From contig CAKQDN010000015.1 in NCBI GenBank assembly GCA_934229275.1, positions 1-42,655 on the forward strand: a stretch of DNA of 42,655 nucleotides, read 5' to 3'. The position numbers and the translations under genes were made by a program. Positions 26,562 through 34,744 of this stretch are shown here, piece by piece (the first letter of the stretch is position 1; the number at the start of each line of letters is the position of its first letter). Source of the stretch: an uncultured Clostridia bacterium (GTDB lineage Bacteria > Bacillota > Clostridia > Christensenellales > Pumilibacteraceae). The notes under the pieces were generated by a model. It was not told where the DNA came from and did no database searches. It saw only the letters and a list, made by a program, of their open reading frames with translations.

Positions 26562-26600
26562 GGCTTGGGACACAGCCGCAAGTGTCCCGATGCCTTTTTG
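26562..26600 (+). terminator. Terminator-like hairpin, plus orientation
   Basis: The arms GGC..GGGACAC and GTGTCCC..GCC enclose a loop AGCCGCAA, and TTTTTG follows. It would end a plus-strand transcript such as one from 26051. It is followed at 26601-26627 by another perfect 10-bp dyad (CTTCTTTTTC / GAAAAAGAAG). Confidence 0.45.
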
Positions 26601-26653
26601 CTTCTTTTTCAGCACATGAAAAAGAAGATTTGTTTCTTTCGCAAAGAAATTAA

Positions 26654-26695
26654 AAATTCACCTCTGTTCGAGGGTGAGTCGAAAGAGGTGAATTT
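26654..26695 (-). terminator. Terminator of the 1465-aa lipoprotein gene
   Basis: An 11-bp perfect stem AAATTCACCTC / GAGGTGAATTT lies 43 bp after the stop codon of the gene ending at 26738. On the minus strand it is followed by a T-rich tract (TTTTTAATTTCTTT). Confidence 0.65.
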
Positions 26696-26737
26696 ATAAT
26701 GTATTCGCGGAAAAAATCCGTTACGAGGGTTTATGCG

Positions 26738-29700
26738 TTAAGCCTGTTCTCTGTCGGTGATGGTGTACGCGATGTTGGTGAACTTATAGTCGTTCTTGAC
26801 GTTGTCCTGACGATGGCTGAGACCGAAGTAGCAGTTCTGATCGAGTTTGTACAGCGTGTCTACGTGAGATTTTGCCGTAGAACCGGCGTTTGCAGCAAGT
26901 CCGTCGGTGTTATAACGGTCGTAGATGTTGAGATTTTCAAAGCAGAGCGTCCAGTCTTCGAATTTAAGATCGTTCCATTCTCCGGTGTTAGCCAGTCTGT
27001 AATAGTTGTTGCCCTTGACCCACATCGAGATCTTGTAGCCGTCAATTCTTACTTTTATGGAGAGGTTGATTTTTGCGTCTTTATCGTATACGCCGACTCC
27101 GTTAGGAGCACGGTCTTTGGTCTGTCCGGCAAGGAAGCCGCCCTTCCACAAAGTCCAGGGCTGTTCGTTTGCGCCAAGACGAGAGAACCAGTCGTTTTGA
27201 GCCAGGAACCACACCTGATCGCCACAAGATGCAATCACAACTCTTCCCACATTTTTATTATCGCCGACGAAGAAGCCGATCCAGGGATACTTCACTGCGG
27301 AAATGTTGCCGGTGAGCGTGTACTGCATTTCGAGTATCTGCTTGTTCGGAACGAAGGTCTGCTTGGTGAATGCGGTATCGGTAGTTCCGGCATTGCCGGG
27401 AACGGTTTCCAGTTCGTCTGCGTTTTCTGCTTTTACGATACCCGAGCCGGAAATGTTTTTATAGAATTCTTTGTCTTTTTCATTGAGAACGATATTGACG
27501 TCGGTTGCCGCGCCGGTGATTTCTACCTGCGTGGTGGTTTTGAGTTCGCCGGTGGTAGCGGTTACGGTATAGGTTCCCTTAGCGATTTCGGGGATAGAAT
27601 AGGTTCCGTCTTCGCCTGCGGTTACTTCGACGGTGGCAAGATCGTTCTTGAAGGTGATCTTCGCGTTCGCTCCGCTGTAAAGTGAGCCGAAGGTTTCCGC
27701 AACGGTAACTTTACCGCTTATTGCGACCATGTTTGCCTTTTCAGTGGTTATTACTTCAACGGTTGCGGGTCCGTCTACCATCCACATACCGGGCATGGTG
27801 AGCGTGTAGGTTCCGTTTTCGTTAGTTGCCTGTGCGAGGTAAGAATTGCCGCCGATCTTGATATCGGAGATTTCGTATCCTTCCTTTGCCTTTACGGTTA
27901 CAACGCCGTTTTCCACGGTGTGAACGTCGAGTTTGTCGGTGTTCGCGAAAGTGATCTGATTGTCGAGAGAGTCAACGTCGGTGCAAACGTAGATGTCCTG
28001 CATTACGAACGAGGTGTTTACGTTCTGAGTTTCGTAGATACCGACGACCACGGGTCCTTCGAGTGCGAGTTCGTTGGTTGCAACGGTTTTTCCTTCTTCG
28101 TTCTGCGTTCCCTGGAATACTTTATCGCTGTAGAGGTGATACCACTTATCCGTTCCGAAGTAAGCGGTGTTGCGGAGGTAAAGATCTGCCTTACCGTTGT
28201 CGTAAGCCATTGCGACTTCCCACTTGCCGGTCTTCCATGCGTCAGTGCTTCCGCCGGGCGCCTTGGGAAGACGTTCGAGACCGGGATACTGGTTCCATCC
28301 GGCGATAGTATGAGATATTTCTTTTCCCACCTGACCGTGGAACATGACGGTGCCGACCTTTCCTTCTGCGTTACGAACGACGAATCCGATACGGATCCAC
28401 GGGTCTTTTACTTCGTTGTACTTGATTGCCGCCTTGACGATGAATTTATCGTGTGCGATGTTCCTGAACATAAGGGGATAACGATATCCGCTGGTCGAAA
28501 CCGAAGTATAGGTTTCGTTGCCGTTAGCGTCGTAGCCCTGTTCGTAAACGTTGCGCTTTGCTTGATCGATAGTGGTGATACCGCAACTTGTTGCGCCGTA
28601 TTCTTTTCCGGCGAGAATTGCGCTGTCGCCCATGTTGAGCAACTGCAGTTCTGCCTTGATTGCCTTGGTGACGTCGGTTACGTTGAGTTTAATCTGCTTG
28701 TAACCGTTCTTCTGGACGATAACTTCGTAACTTTCCGCAGCAACGGTGTACACTTCGAATTTTCCGTTTTCGTCGGTGTAAACGACCGATCCTCCTGCGA
28801 TGACTTTTGCGTCTTCGACGGTTTCGCCTTCGAATTCGACGGTACCGGTAAGTTTAGCGTAGGTGCCGGCTTCGGTGGTTACTTCGATTGCATAGGTTCC
28901 GGTGAATGCGGTGTTGACGTACACTTCGATGCCGTCGTCGGTGATAGTGTAGTTTGCTTTTTCGCCGTTTACGGTTACGGTTTTAACGATCTTTCCTGCT
29001 TCGAGGTCGATGGAAACGGTGTTTTCGCTATATCTGCCGAGCGCGACCGATTCGCCGCTAGTTCCGTCCACTTTGACGGTTGCGATGCTTTCGAGACCGC
29101 TGAGGTACGATTCAACGACATCCGCGTCGGTGCTGTACGCATAGCCGTACATCGTGCCGTAGCAAGAGGTAGACATCTGGAAGGTTGTTTTAACTTTCTG
29201 AATTCCTTCTTCGAACATTTTAACGGTAGATTCGGTTGAAGTAAGGCTTCTGCCGCTTACCGTAACAATACCGTTTTTGGTAATGACCGCGATGAGTTTG
29301 TGATCGACTTTCGCAATACCTGCGTTATCCGTTCTTTCTGCGGAAGCGAAGATAAACATCTCGCCGCCTTTCTTTACTACGATTTCGGTGAACTTGTCGT
29401 AGTGGTCTGCCGCTTTTCCGAGAGCGAATTTATCGAACAGTCCGCCGATATTTTCCTGTTTTCCGCCGTTAAAGCCGCTTCTCGTACGAATACCGGTCTG
29501 GTTGATGCACGGGAACACTTCATTATCGCCGTCGTTGAACGTGAAGCCGAAAGTAGGATCGGATTCGGTGTTTGCTTTGGTCGTATCGAGTTTGAAGGTT
29601 GCGGTTACGACGAAATCGTCGGTTCCGGGAACGAATTCGGTGAAATACGCATTGCATTCGCCGGTTGCCGGACCGTCTTCTTTGGGCGTGACTTTACCGT

Positions 29701-31135
29701 CTACCAGTTCCCAGTTAGTGCTGCTGAGTTTAATGGGATAAGCGTCTTTGAAAATGGTGTATTCGCCTTCAACGACGATTTTGCCGTCTTCGAGGTTTGA
29801 ACTGTACGCCTGTATTTCGGCAAGTTCTGCAAGAACGGTATAGCCGCCCTGTCCGTCTTCCATAACCAGTTTTGCGGTGTAGAGTCCGGGAGTGAGAGTC
29901 ACTGCGGTGTTGAGCGCGTTCTTGTGATAGGTCTGATTTCCCGTTTTGTCGGTAATTTCAAGAACGATATCTTCGGTCTTGATCGTGTACGCCCAGTCTT
30001 CCGAATATTCGGAGAGGTACGCGTTTACCTTGAGTTCGTACTGATTCAATTCAATGCCGGTAACTTTGATCTTGACGTTGGATTTGATTTTAACGGTGTA
30101 GATTCCGTCGGCAGCCTCGAGCGTCGTTTCTGCGCCTTCGGTGCCGTCTGCGTTCAGAGTTACTGCGGTAACGACGGGAGTGCCGTGCGTTTCTTCGGAG
30201 TCTGCATATACGGCGAATGCGAATTCGTTGTCGTATTTAATGCCGATTTTACCGTCGGTGTAGTTTTCTTCGTCACGCCAGTCGGTATTGCCTTCGGTAT
30301 CTTTGGACAGATACCAGAAAGTGCCTTCGCCGAACACGCCGGAAACGTAGTAGGTTCTCTTCGTTTTGTTGTATACGGCGTATACGGTTACGGATTCGGT
30401 GATTTCTTCCTGCCAGTTGAACGGAGTGGTTCCGTTTTCGGTTGCCGACCAGTGCGAGAATACGAATTCGTCCTCTACGGTCTGATCCATGGGCGGTACC
30501 GCTTTGTCGGTAGGCTGTGCGACTGCGCCGTAACGGACTTCCATGGTGTCGAGAGTGGTTCCGTCTGCCATGAAAGTGACGGTTACTCTGTCGAGTTTGT
30601 AGTACAGTTTGAGAACGAGGCTGCCGTCGCCCTTGATTTCGCCGGTTTTTACCGTTCCGTCAGCCTTTTCGTCGAGAGTGTAATGCTCTTTCGTGATGGC
30701 TTCTGCCGTTGCGGTCGTTGCGGTGGTGCCTTTCTTGGTCTCGGTCTTTTCGAGTTCGTACGTTCCGTCGGTCTTTTCGACGTAGTGCTCGACCTTGTAC
30801 TCGACGTCCGTTTTTGCGGTGTACTTAACCTTGTACTCGGCGTCGGCGGTGACACCCTTGTCGAGATCGGCTGCGTTTCCGTCCTTATCGACCCATTCTG
30901 CAGTGTAGCCGGCTTTTGCGGGCGGAGTAACCTGCTCCACCTTTTCGCCGCTCTTCACCTTCTTTTCGGCGATCAGCGAGCCGTCTTCGTTGAGGAAGCG
31001 AACTTTAAATTCGTTTTCCGTCACGTTGCCCGTGCCGTTGCCATTGGGCTTGTTGCAGCCGGTGAGAAGAGCGGTGCTCGTTCCGCCGAGTGCGACTACC
31101 AATGCAAGCAGCATCATTGTCAGTTTCTTTTTCAT
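26738..31135 (-). CDS. Large multidomain adhesin-like lipoprotein
   Basis: This 1465-aa protein has lipobox LTGC (Cys27). In order: an InlB-like repeat (about 42-107), a MucBP-like domain (about 111-181, Y-K-V-E-H-Y-V-E-K-T-D-G-T-Y) and a second InlB-like repeat (about 183-256, F-x-H-W and V-Y-A-V-Y). A beta-rich region follows. Then come three similar beta-sandwich (LamG/concanavalin-like) segments around 500-600, 880-1010 and 1270-1450, the last two sharing P-W-I-x-x-x-F. Between them are two carboxypeptidase-regulatory-like domains (about 756-818, V-Y-T-D-E-N-G-K-F; and about 1133-1218, E-D-G-T-Y-S-I-P). AGGAGG lies 4 nt before the ATG, with a consensus promoter upstream and a terminator downstream, so it is a single-gene unit. 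Such domain sets occur in surface adhesins and carbohydrate-binding proteins; the ligand is not known. Confidence 0.9.
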   Translation of the reverse strand: MKKKLTMMLLALVVALGGTSTALLTGCNKPNGNGTGNVTENEFKVRFLNEDGSLIAEKKVKSGEKVEQVTPPAKAGYTAEWVDKDGNAADLDKGVTADAEYKVKYTAKTDVEYKVEHYVEKTDGTYELEKTETKKGTTATTATAEAITKEHYTLDEKADGTVKTGEIKGDGSLVLKLYYKLDRVTVTFMADGTTLDTMEVRYGAVAQPTDKAVPPMDQTVEDEFVFSHWSATENGTTPFNWQEEITESVTVYAVYNKTKRTYYVSGVFGEGTFWYLSKDTEGNTDWRDEENYTDGKIGIKYDNEFAFAVYADSEETHGTPVVTAVTLNADGTEGAETTLEAADGIYTVKIKSNVKIKVTGIELNQYELKVNAYLSEYSEDWAYTIKTEDIVLEITDKTGNQTYHKNALNTAVTLTPGLYTAKLVMEDGQGGYTVLAELAEIQAYSSNLEDGKIVVEGEYTIFKDAYPIKLSSTNWELVDGKVTPKEDGPATGECNAYFTEFVPGTDDFVVTATFKLDTTKANTESDPTFGFTFNDGDNEVFPCINQTGIRTRSGFNGGKQENIGGLFDKFALGKAADHYDKFTEIVVKKGGEMFIFASAERTDNAGIAKVDHKLIAVITKNGIVTVSGRSLTSTESTVKMFEEGIQKVKTTFQMSTSCYGTMYGYAYSTDADVVESYLSGLESIATVKVDGTSGESVALGRYSENTVSIDLEAGKIVKTVTVNGEKANYTITDDGIEVYVNTAFTGTYAIEVTTEAGTYAKLTGTVEFEGETVEDAKVIAGGSVVYTDENGKFEVYTVAAESYEVIVQKNGYKQIKLNVTDVTKAIKAELQLLNMGDSAILAGKEYGATSCGITTIDQAKRNVYEQGYDANGNETYTSVSTSGYRYPLMFRNIAHDKFIVKAAIKYNEVKDPWIRIGFVVRNAEGKVGTVMFHGQVGKEISHTIAGWNQYPGLERLPKAPGGSTDAWKTGKWEVAMAYDNGKADLYLRNTAYFGTDKWYHLYSDKVFQGTQNEEGKTVATNELALEGPVVVGIYETQNVNTSFVMQDIYVCTDVDSLDNQITFANTDKLDVHTVENGVVTVKAKEGYEISDIKIGGNSYLAQATNENGTYTLTMPGMWMVDGPATVEVITTEKANMVAISGKVTVAETFGSLYSGANAKITFKNDLATVEVTAGEDGTYSIPEIAKGTYTVTATTGELKTTTQVEITGAATDVNIVLNEKDKEFYKNISGSGIVKAENADELETVPGNAGTTDTAFTKQTFVPNKQILEMQYTLTGNISAVKYPWIGFFVGDNKNVGRVVIASCGDQVWFLAQNDWFSRLGANEQPWTLWKGGFLAGQTKDRAPNGVGVYDKDAKINLSIKVRIDGYKISMWVKGNNYYRLANTGEWNDLKFEDWTLCFENLNIYDRYNTDGLAANAGSTAKSHVDTLYKLDQNCYFGLSHRQDNVKNDYKFTNIAYTITDREQA

Positions 31136-31278
31136 AAACCCTCCTATGAAAAAATTAAGATTTTTTGCGTGTTTTTACACGCGTTTTTCACTTAATAACC
31201 GCGCGAAATAATCAAAAAAGCGTTATTTCGTCTTTTTGCCTTCCCATCATTCCGAGCAGGTTATTTTTGTATACGCTC

Positions 31279-31307
31279 ATTATAGCACAGAAGTTGCGCC
31301 TTGTCAA
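31279..31307 (-). promoter_or_regulatory. Consensus sigma-A promoter of the 1465-aa lipoprotein gene
   Basis: On the minus strand TTGACA (31302-31307) and TATAAT (31279-31284) are 17 bp apart. The predicted leader is about 137 nt. No riboswitch-like structure was recognised in it. Confidence 0.87.
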
Positions 31308-31515
31308 GAGGTTTTTTCGTTTTTTCGGAAAAGCCGTCGTCGGTTTTGCAGTTCGAGGTTTGGGGAAAATGTGCGAGCAAATAGGTCAATCGGGCAAGCG
31401 ATTTTGCTTCCGCTTTATATTATATTTAAAAAGAATAGAAATTTGCGGAAACTTTCAAGGTATTTTTTGTCAGTTTTAAAGGCATCCCGATTTATCGTGA
31501 CGGAGAGAGTTATTT

Positions 31516-31922
31516 TATGCCGATATATTGCACGAAGTAAATTCTGATCCCACCGTCTTCTCGCAAACGAACGAAGCCACCTCTCTTGCAAAGCAAAGGC
31601 GGCTTTAAATAAAGTCATGATTTTATAGTTTGCGGACAGTAGGTAGCGCCCTGTCCCTACAATAAAAAGCAGTAAATTTATTCCAAAAATCCTTGGCCTT
31701 ATTTAAAGGCCCCTTTTCGCAAAGGGGGCTGGCTCGTAGAGCCTGGGGGATCGTTTTGTTCGCGTTTTGTATCAGCGCGTTTTTAAATTACCCTCTCCGT
31801 CGGCTTCGCCGCCACCTCTCCCGAAGTGAGAGGCTTTAAAAGGTTCACCCAAAAAACGCACTTCGACATTAACGCACACCCGGCTCAAAAGTTTTTTGCC
31901 TGCTTTTTCCCAAAAAAGTGCG
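31516..31922. repeat. Intergenic repeat mosaic C
   Basis: The modules in order are: the GCCGATA...CCACCGTCTTCTCGC...GGCTTTAAA unit (about 31517-31609); the GGACAG/CTGTCC hairpin with loop type TAGGTAGCGCC (31633-31661); the AAGGCCCCTTTT-CGC-AAAGGGGGCT hairpin unit (about 31690-31780); the CCTCTCCGTCGGC...GTGAGAGGCTTTAAA unit (31791-31840); and the CTCAAAAGTTTTTTGC...AAAAAAGTG module (31884-31920). The array ends 6 bp before the -35 of the dnaN promoter. The stretch 31308-31515, between the divergent promoter and the array, shows no gene or clear signal. Confidence 0.8.
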
Positions 31923-31928
31923 GATGGA

Positions 31929-31957
31929 TTGACTTTTTTTGCTCGCGGTGGTATAAT
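31929..31957 (+). promoter_or_regulatory. Sigma-A promoter of dnaN
   Basis: TTGACT (31929-31934) and TATAAT (31952-31957) have a 17-bp spacer. The start would be near 31964, about 29 nt before the ATG at 31993. It lies immediately after the repeat array. Confidence 0.85.
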
Positions 31958-31992
31958 TTAATCGAAAAATACGATTTACCGTGAGGTGCGAT

Positions 31993-33096
31993 ATGAAAAT
32001 AGTATGCAACGGTTACGACCTGTCCGACGCCGTGGGTAAAGTCATCAAGGCGGTCGGCACGAAAACCGTCAGTCCGGTGCTCGAAGGCATTAAAATGGAA
32101 TGTTCGGGCGGCTCGCTCAAACTGACCGCGACCGATATGGAACTCGCCATCGAAAAAACCATTGCCGCCGAGGTCAAAGTGGAGGGCGAAGCGGTCGTCC
32201 CCGGCAGACTTTTTGCCGAATTCGTCAAAAAACTCGACTCCGAACGCGTCGAACTCAGCGTTTTCGGCGACAACAAAATGAAAATCCGTTACCGCGACTG
32301 CGAAGGCGAACTCAACTGTCTGCCGGCAGGCGAATTCCCGATCGTCAAAAAACTCGAAAACGCGCAAAAAGTCACGTTCTTGGGCAAAAATCTGCGCGAT
32401 CTCGTCGGAAAAGTGTCGTTCTGCGTGTCCGCGGACGAGTCGCGTCCCATCCTCAAAGGCGTGTGCTTCACGACCGATAACGGCGAAGTGACCGCGGTCG
32501 CAACCGACGGCTACCGCCTGGCTAAGTGCGTTAAAACCGCGGAAAGTTGCGACGGCGACGTTTCGGCGGTCATTCCCGCGCGCAGCCTGAACGAAATCAG
32601 CCGCCTTATCGAGGACGACGAACAGCCGATTTCCGTTCTGTTCCAGAAAAATTACGTGGCGGTCGACCTCGGTCACACCTGCGTCACCGCAAGAGTGCTC
32701 GACGGCAATTACATCGACTATCGCCGCATCATTCCTCAGCGCTTCGAAACACGCGCGACTGTCGCCGTGGAAGCGTTCGAATCCAGTTTGGAACGCGCCA
32801 TTTTGCTGGCTCGCTCGGACAGAAACAACCTCGTCCGGCTCGACCTGCACGAGAACATCATGGACATTTCCTCGAACAGCGAACTCGGCAAAATCGACGA
32901 GCATCTCGACGTCAAACTCGAGGGCAAAGACCTGTCGATTGCGTTCAACGCGCGCTATTTTACCGAACTCGTCAAGTACATCGGCAGCGAGTGCATGACC
33001 CTGTCGTTCAACGACGCCGTGCAACCCTGCGTCGCTACCCCCTGCGGCAGCGGCGAGGACTTGCTATACCTCGTTCTGCCCGTCAGAATGATGTAA
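31993..33096 (+). CDS. dnaN: DNA polymerase III beta subunit (sliding clamp)
   Basis: This 367-aa protein forms the ring-shaped homodimer that tethers DNA polymerase to DNA. The family pattern is complete: N-terminal P-V-L-E-G-I-K and L-T-A-T-D-M-E, central S-F-C-V-S-A-D-E-S-R-P-I-L-K-G-V and A-T-D-G-Y-R-L-A, third-domain R-S-D-R-N-N-L-V-R, and the conserved ending Y-L-V-L-P-V-R-M-M. The length fits the normal three-domain clamp. The ATG at 31993 is preferred over the GTG at 31981 because GTGAGGTG forms its ribosome binding site. Unusually it stands alone: dnaA and recF are not beside it and the upstream gene is divergent. It could be the main clamp in a rearranged genome or a second copy. 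Confidence 0.95.
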   Translation: MKIVCNGYDLSDAVGKVIKAVGTKTVSPVLEGIKMECSGGSLKLTATDMELAIEKTIAAEVKVEGEAVVPGRLFAEFVKKLDSERVELSVFGDNKMKIRYRDCEGELNCLPAGEFPIVKKLENAQKVTFLGKNLRDLVGKVSFCVSADESRPILKGVCFTTDNGEVTAVATDGYRLAKCVKTAESCDGDVSAVIPARSLNEISRLIEDDEQPISVLFQKNYVAVDLGHTCVTARVLDGNYIDYRRIIPQRFETRATVAVEAFESSLERAILLARSDRNNLVRLDLHENIMDISSNSELGKIDEHLDVKLEGKDLSIAFNARYFTELVKYIGSECMTLSFNDAVQPCVATPCGSGEDLLYLVLPVRMM

Positions 33097-33140
33097 TCGG
33101 GCGTTTTTGAGCCAATTTTATAAGAATATTGTTATAATGT

Positions 33141-33174
33141 AAAAGGCTGCGGATTTGCGTTCCGTAGCCTTTTC
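33141..33174 (+). terminator. Rho-independent terminator of dnaN
   Basis: The stem AAAAGGCTGCGGA / TCCGTAGCCTTTT encloses a short TTTGCGT loop. It begins 45 bp after the dnaN stop and is followed by TTTTCGTTTGTT. Confidence 0.8.
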
Positions 33175-33224
33175 GTTTGTTCGGGAAGAGAAACCTCTCC
33201 GCGCCGCTTTGTTGTTTTAAAAAA

Positions 33225-33704
33225 CGGACAGTAGGTAGCGTCCTGTCTCTACAAAAAGAAGCCAATGTATTTTTTTCAAACACTCGACCTTATTTAAAGG
33301 CCCCTTTTCGCAAAGGGGGCTGACGCCGTCAGGCGGCTGGGGGATCGAAAGCACGCGTTTTGTATCAGAGTATGTTAAAAACCAAACTTTCGGTTTACGG
33401 GAGGGGGAACCCCTCCCGAATAAAATATTGTTTGTTTTTTTACATACGCCGATACATCGCATTAAAGATAATAATCCCACCGTCTTCTCGCTGTTGCTCG
33501 AAGCCACCTCCCTTGCAGAGCAAAGGAGGCTTTAAATAGGTTAAAAGTGCGTCTACCCAACTCCCTTAAACTCAAAAGTTTTTTGCTTACTTTTTTTCAA
33601 AAAAGTGCGGTGCTTACTTTTTTGTTTAAGTAGAAGAATCGATTTTGATCTCAACTCACCCTATCCCAAAAGTTTTTTGCCTACTTTTTTTTCAAAAAAG
33701 TAGG
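33225..33704. repeat. Intergenic repeat mosaic D
   Basis: This fills the gap between the convergent dnaN and spo0A genes. The order is: GGACAG/CTGTC hairpin with loop type TAGGTAGCG (33225-33253); the AAGGCCCCTTTT-CGC-AAAGGGGGCT unit (about 33288-33369, a near copy of 31697-31776); the GC-rich hairpin in inverted form (33398-33418); the GCCGATACAT...GGCTTTAAA unit (about 33448-33536); and two copies of the CTCAAAAGTTTTTTGC-TTACTTTTTT module (about 33571-33609 and 33666-33704). The last ends in the perfect stem CCTACTTTTTT/AAAAAAGTAGG, which directly abuts the spo0A stop codon (33705-33707). Confidence 0.82.
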
Positions 33705-34439
33705 TCAGACGGACTCGAGAATCATTTTATCGGCGACGAGCGCAATGAACTCGCCGTTGGTCGGCTTTTCGTTGTGACCGTACACTTTAACGCCGAACAG
33801 CGTGTTGATGTTCTCGATTTTGCCGCGATTCCAGGCTACCTCGATAGCATGGCGAATGGCGCGTTCCACCTTGGACGGGCTGGTGTCGAACCGCTTGGCT
33901 ACCTCGGGATAGAGCCGCTTGGTAATCGAATTGATTATGTCGGGGTTATCCACCGCCATTTTAATGGCTTCGCGCAGGAACTGATAGCCCTTGATGTGTG
34001 CCGGAATACCGACCGTTATAAAAATATTGGATATTTTCTCATCCATTTCGGTCTTTTTGGGGCGAGCGGCTACGCTTTCGCCGTTGCGCAGTTCGGTTAT
34101 GCGCTGGCGCAGTTCCGAGAACGAGCAGGGCTTGCGCATATAGTAATCCGCACCGAGCGACACGGCTTTTTCGACGAATTCGTCGCGGCTGAGCGCGCTG
34201 AGTACCACGATTTTGGCTTTGCCTTTGTCGATAGCCTGCAAAAATCCGAAGCCGTCGGTTTCGGGCATAACGAGATCGAGCACCACGACGTCCGGGCGCA
34301 GCGTTTCGAACGCGCGGATTGCCTGTTTTCCGTCGGCAGCCACCGCAACGACAGAAAACGACGGGTCTAAAAGAAGTTCGGCTTTGAGCGTTTCGGTGAA
34401 CTGAACGTTGTCGTCGGCGATAAGAATATTGGTTTTCAT
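33705..34439 (-). CDS. spo0A: Sporulation response regulator Spo0A
   Basis: This is a 244-aa response regulator, master regulator of sporulation in Bacillota. The receiver domain (about 1-115) has the acidic pair Asp9/Asp10, phospho-acceptor Asp55 (V-L-D-L-V-M-P) and a downstream V-L-S-A and Lys region. The C-terminal DNA-binding domain (about 135-244) keeps the Spo0A signature, with G-I-P-A-H-I-K-G-Y-Q-F-L-R and the recognition helix S-P-S-K-V-E-R-A-I-R-H-A-I-E-V-A-W. The ATG at 34439 is chosen over upstream codons because GGAGGA sits 6 nt before it and the receiver fold starts there. The linker is short, so the protein is somewhat shorter than the usual 260-270 aa. It is not beside spoIVB or recN, its usual partners. 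It implies a spore-forming lineage, but does not by itself prove sporulation. Confidence 0.95.
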   Translation of the reverse strand: MKTNILIADDNVQFTETLKAELLLDPSFSVVAVAADGKQAIRAFETLRPDVVVLDLVMPETDGFGFLQAIDKGKAKIVVLSALSRDEFVEKAVSLGADYYMRKPCSFSELRQRITELRNGESVAARPKKTEMDEKISNIFITVGIPAHIKGYQFLREAIKMAVDNPDIINSITKRLYPEVAKRFDTSPSKVERAIRHAIEVAWNRGKIENINTLFGVKVYGHNEKPTNGEFIALVADKMILESV

Positions 34440-34496
34440 AAAATGTCCTCCGTTATTACAAAATAATTTTTGGTAATTGCTGTTTTTTACACTTAT

Positions 34497-34526
34497 ATTG
34501 TAACATTTTGCCGTCGGATAAGGCAA
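34497..34526 (-). promoter_or_regulatory. Candidate spo0A promoter
   Basis: On the minus strand TTGCCT (34521-34526) and TACAAT (34497-34502) have an 18-bp spacer. A second candidate lies further upstream, TTCGAC/TACAAT with 17 bp at 34565-34593. Its -35 overlaps GGTCGAA, one base from the Spo0A box TGTCGAA, which could mean autoregulation. Both are weaker than other promoters in the window. Confidence 0.4.
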
Positions 34527-34744
34527 CGAACGGCAGGGTCTTTCGCTTGCGTAATATGTCCGATATTGTAGCATTATCGTAAATGAGGTCGAATAAAGCC
34601 GAATGTCCAAAATGCGCGCGATTTATCCGAATTTTTGCCAACGTTTGCCGAGTTTTTGCCGACCTCGCCCGACCGAAAAAGTCTCACACGTTTGCACAAA
34701 ATCACAAAGTTTGCGACAAAAAACACTTATCGAGCCCCTCGGTA

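Noticed and set aside
26186..26699. Several short open frames in the gap between the opp promoter and the 1465-aa lipoprotein gene
   Set aside because: They are translations of repeat modules; the same peptides would appear at 31.5 and 33.3 kb from the repeats there. No ribosome binding sites.
31885..33024. A 379-aa minus-strand open frame opposite dnaN
   Set aside because: Antisense shadow of a highly conserved gene.
33107..33138. A TTGAGC...TATAAT promoter and short RNA just before the dnaN terminator
   Set aside because: The spacer is about 20 bp, too long, and the hairpin is better explained as the dnaN terminator.
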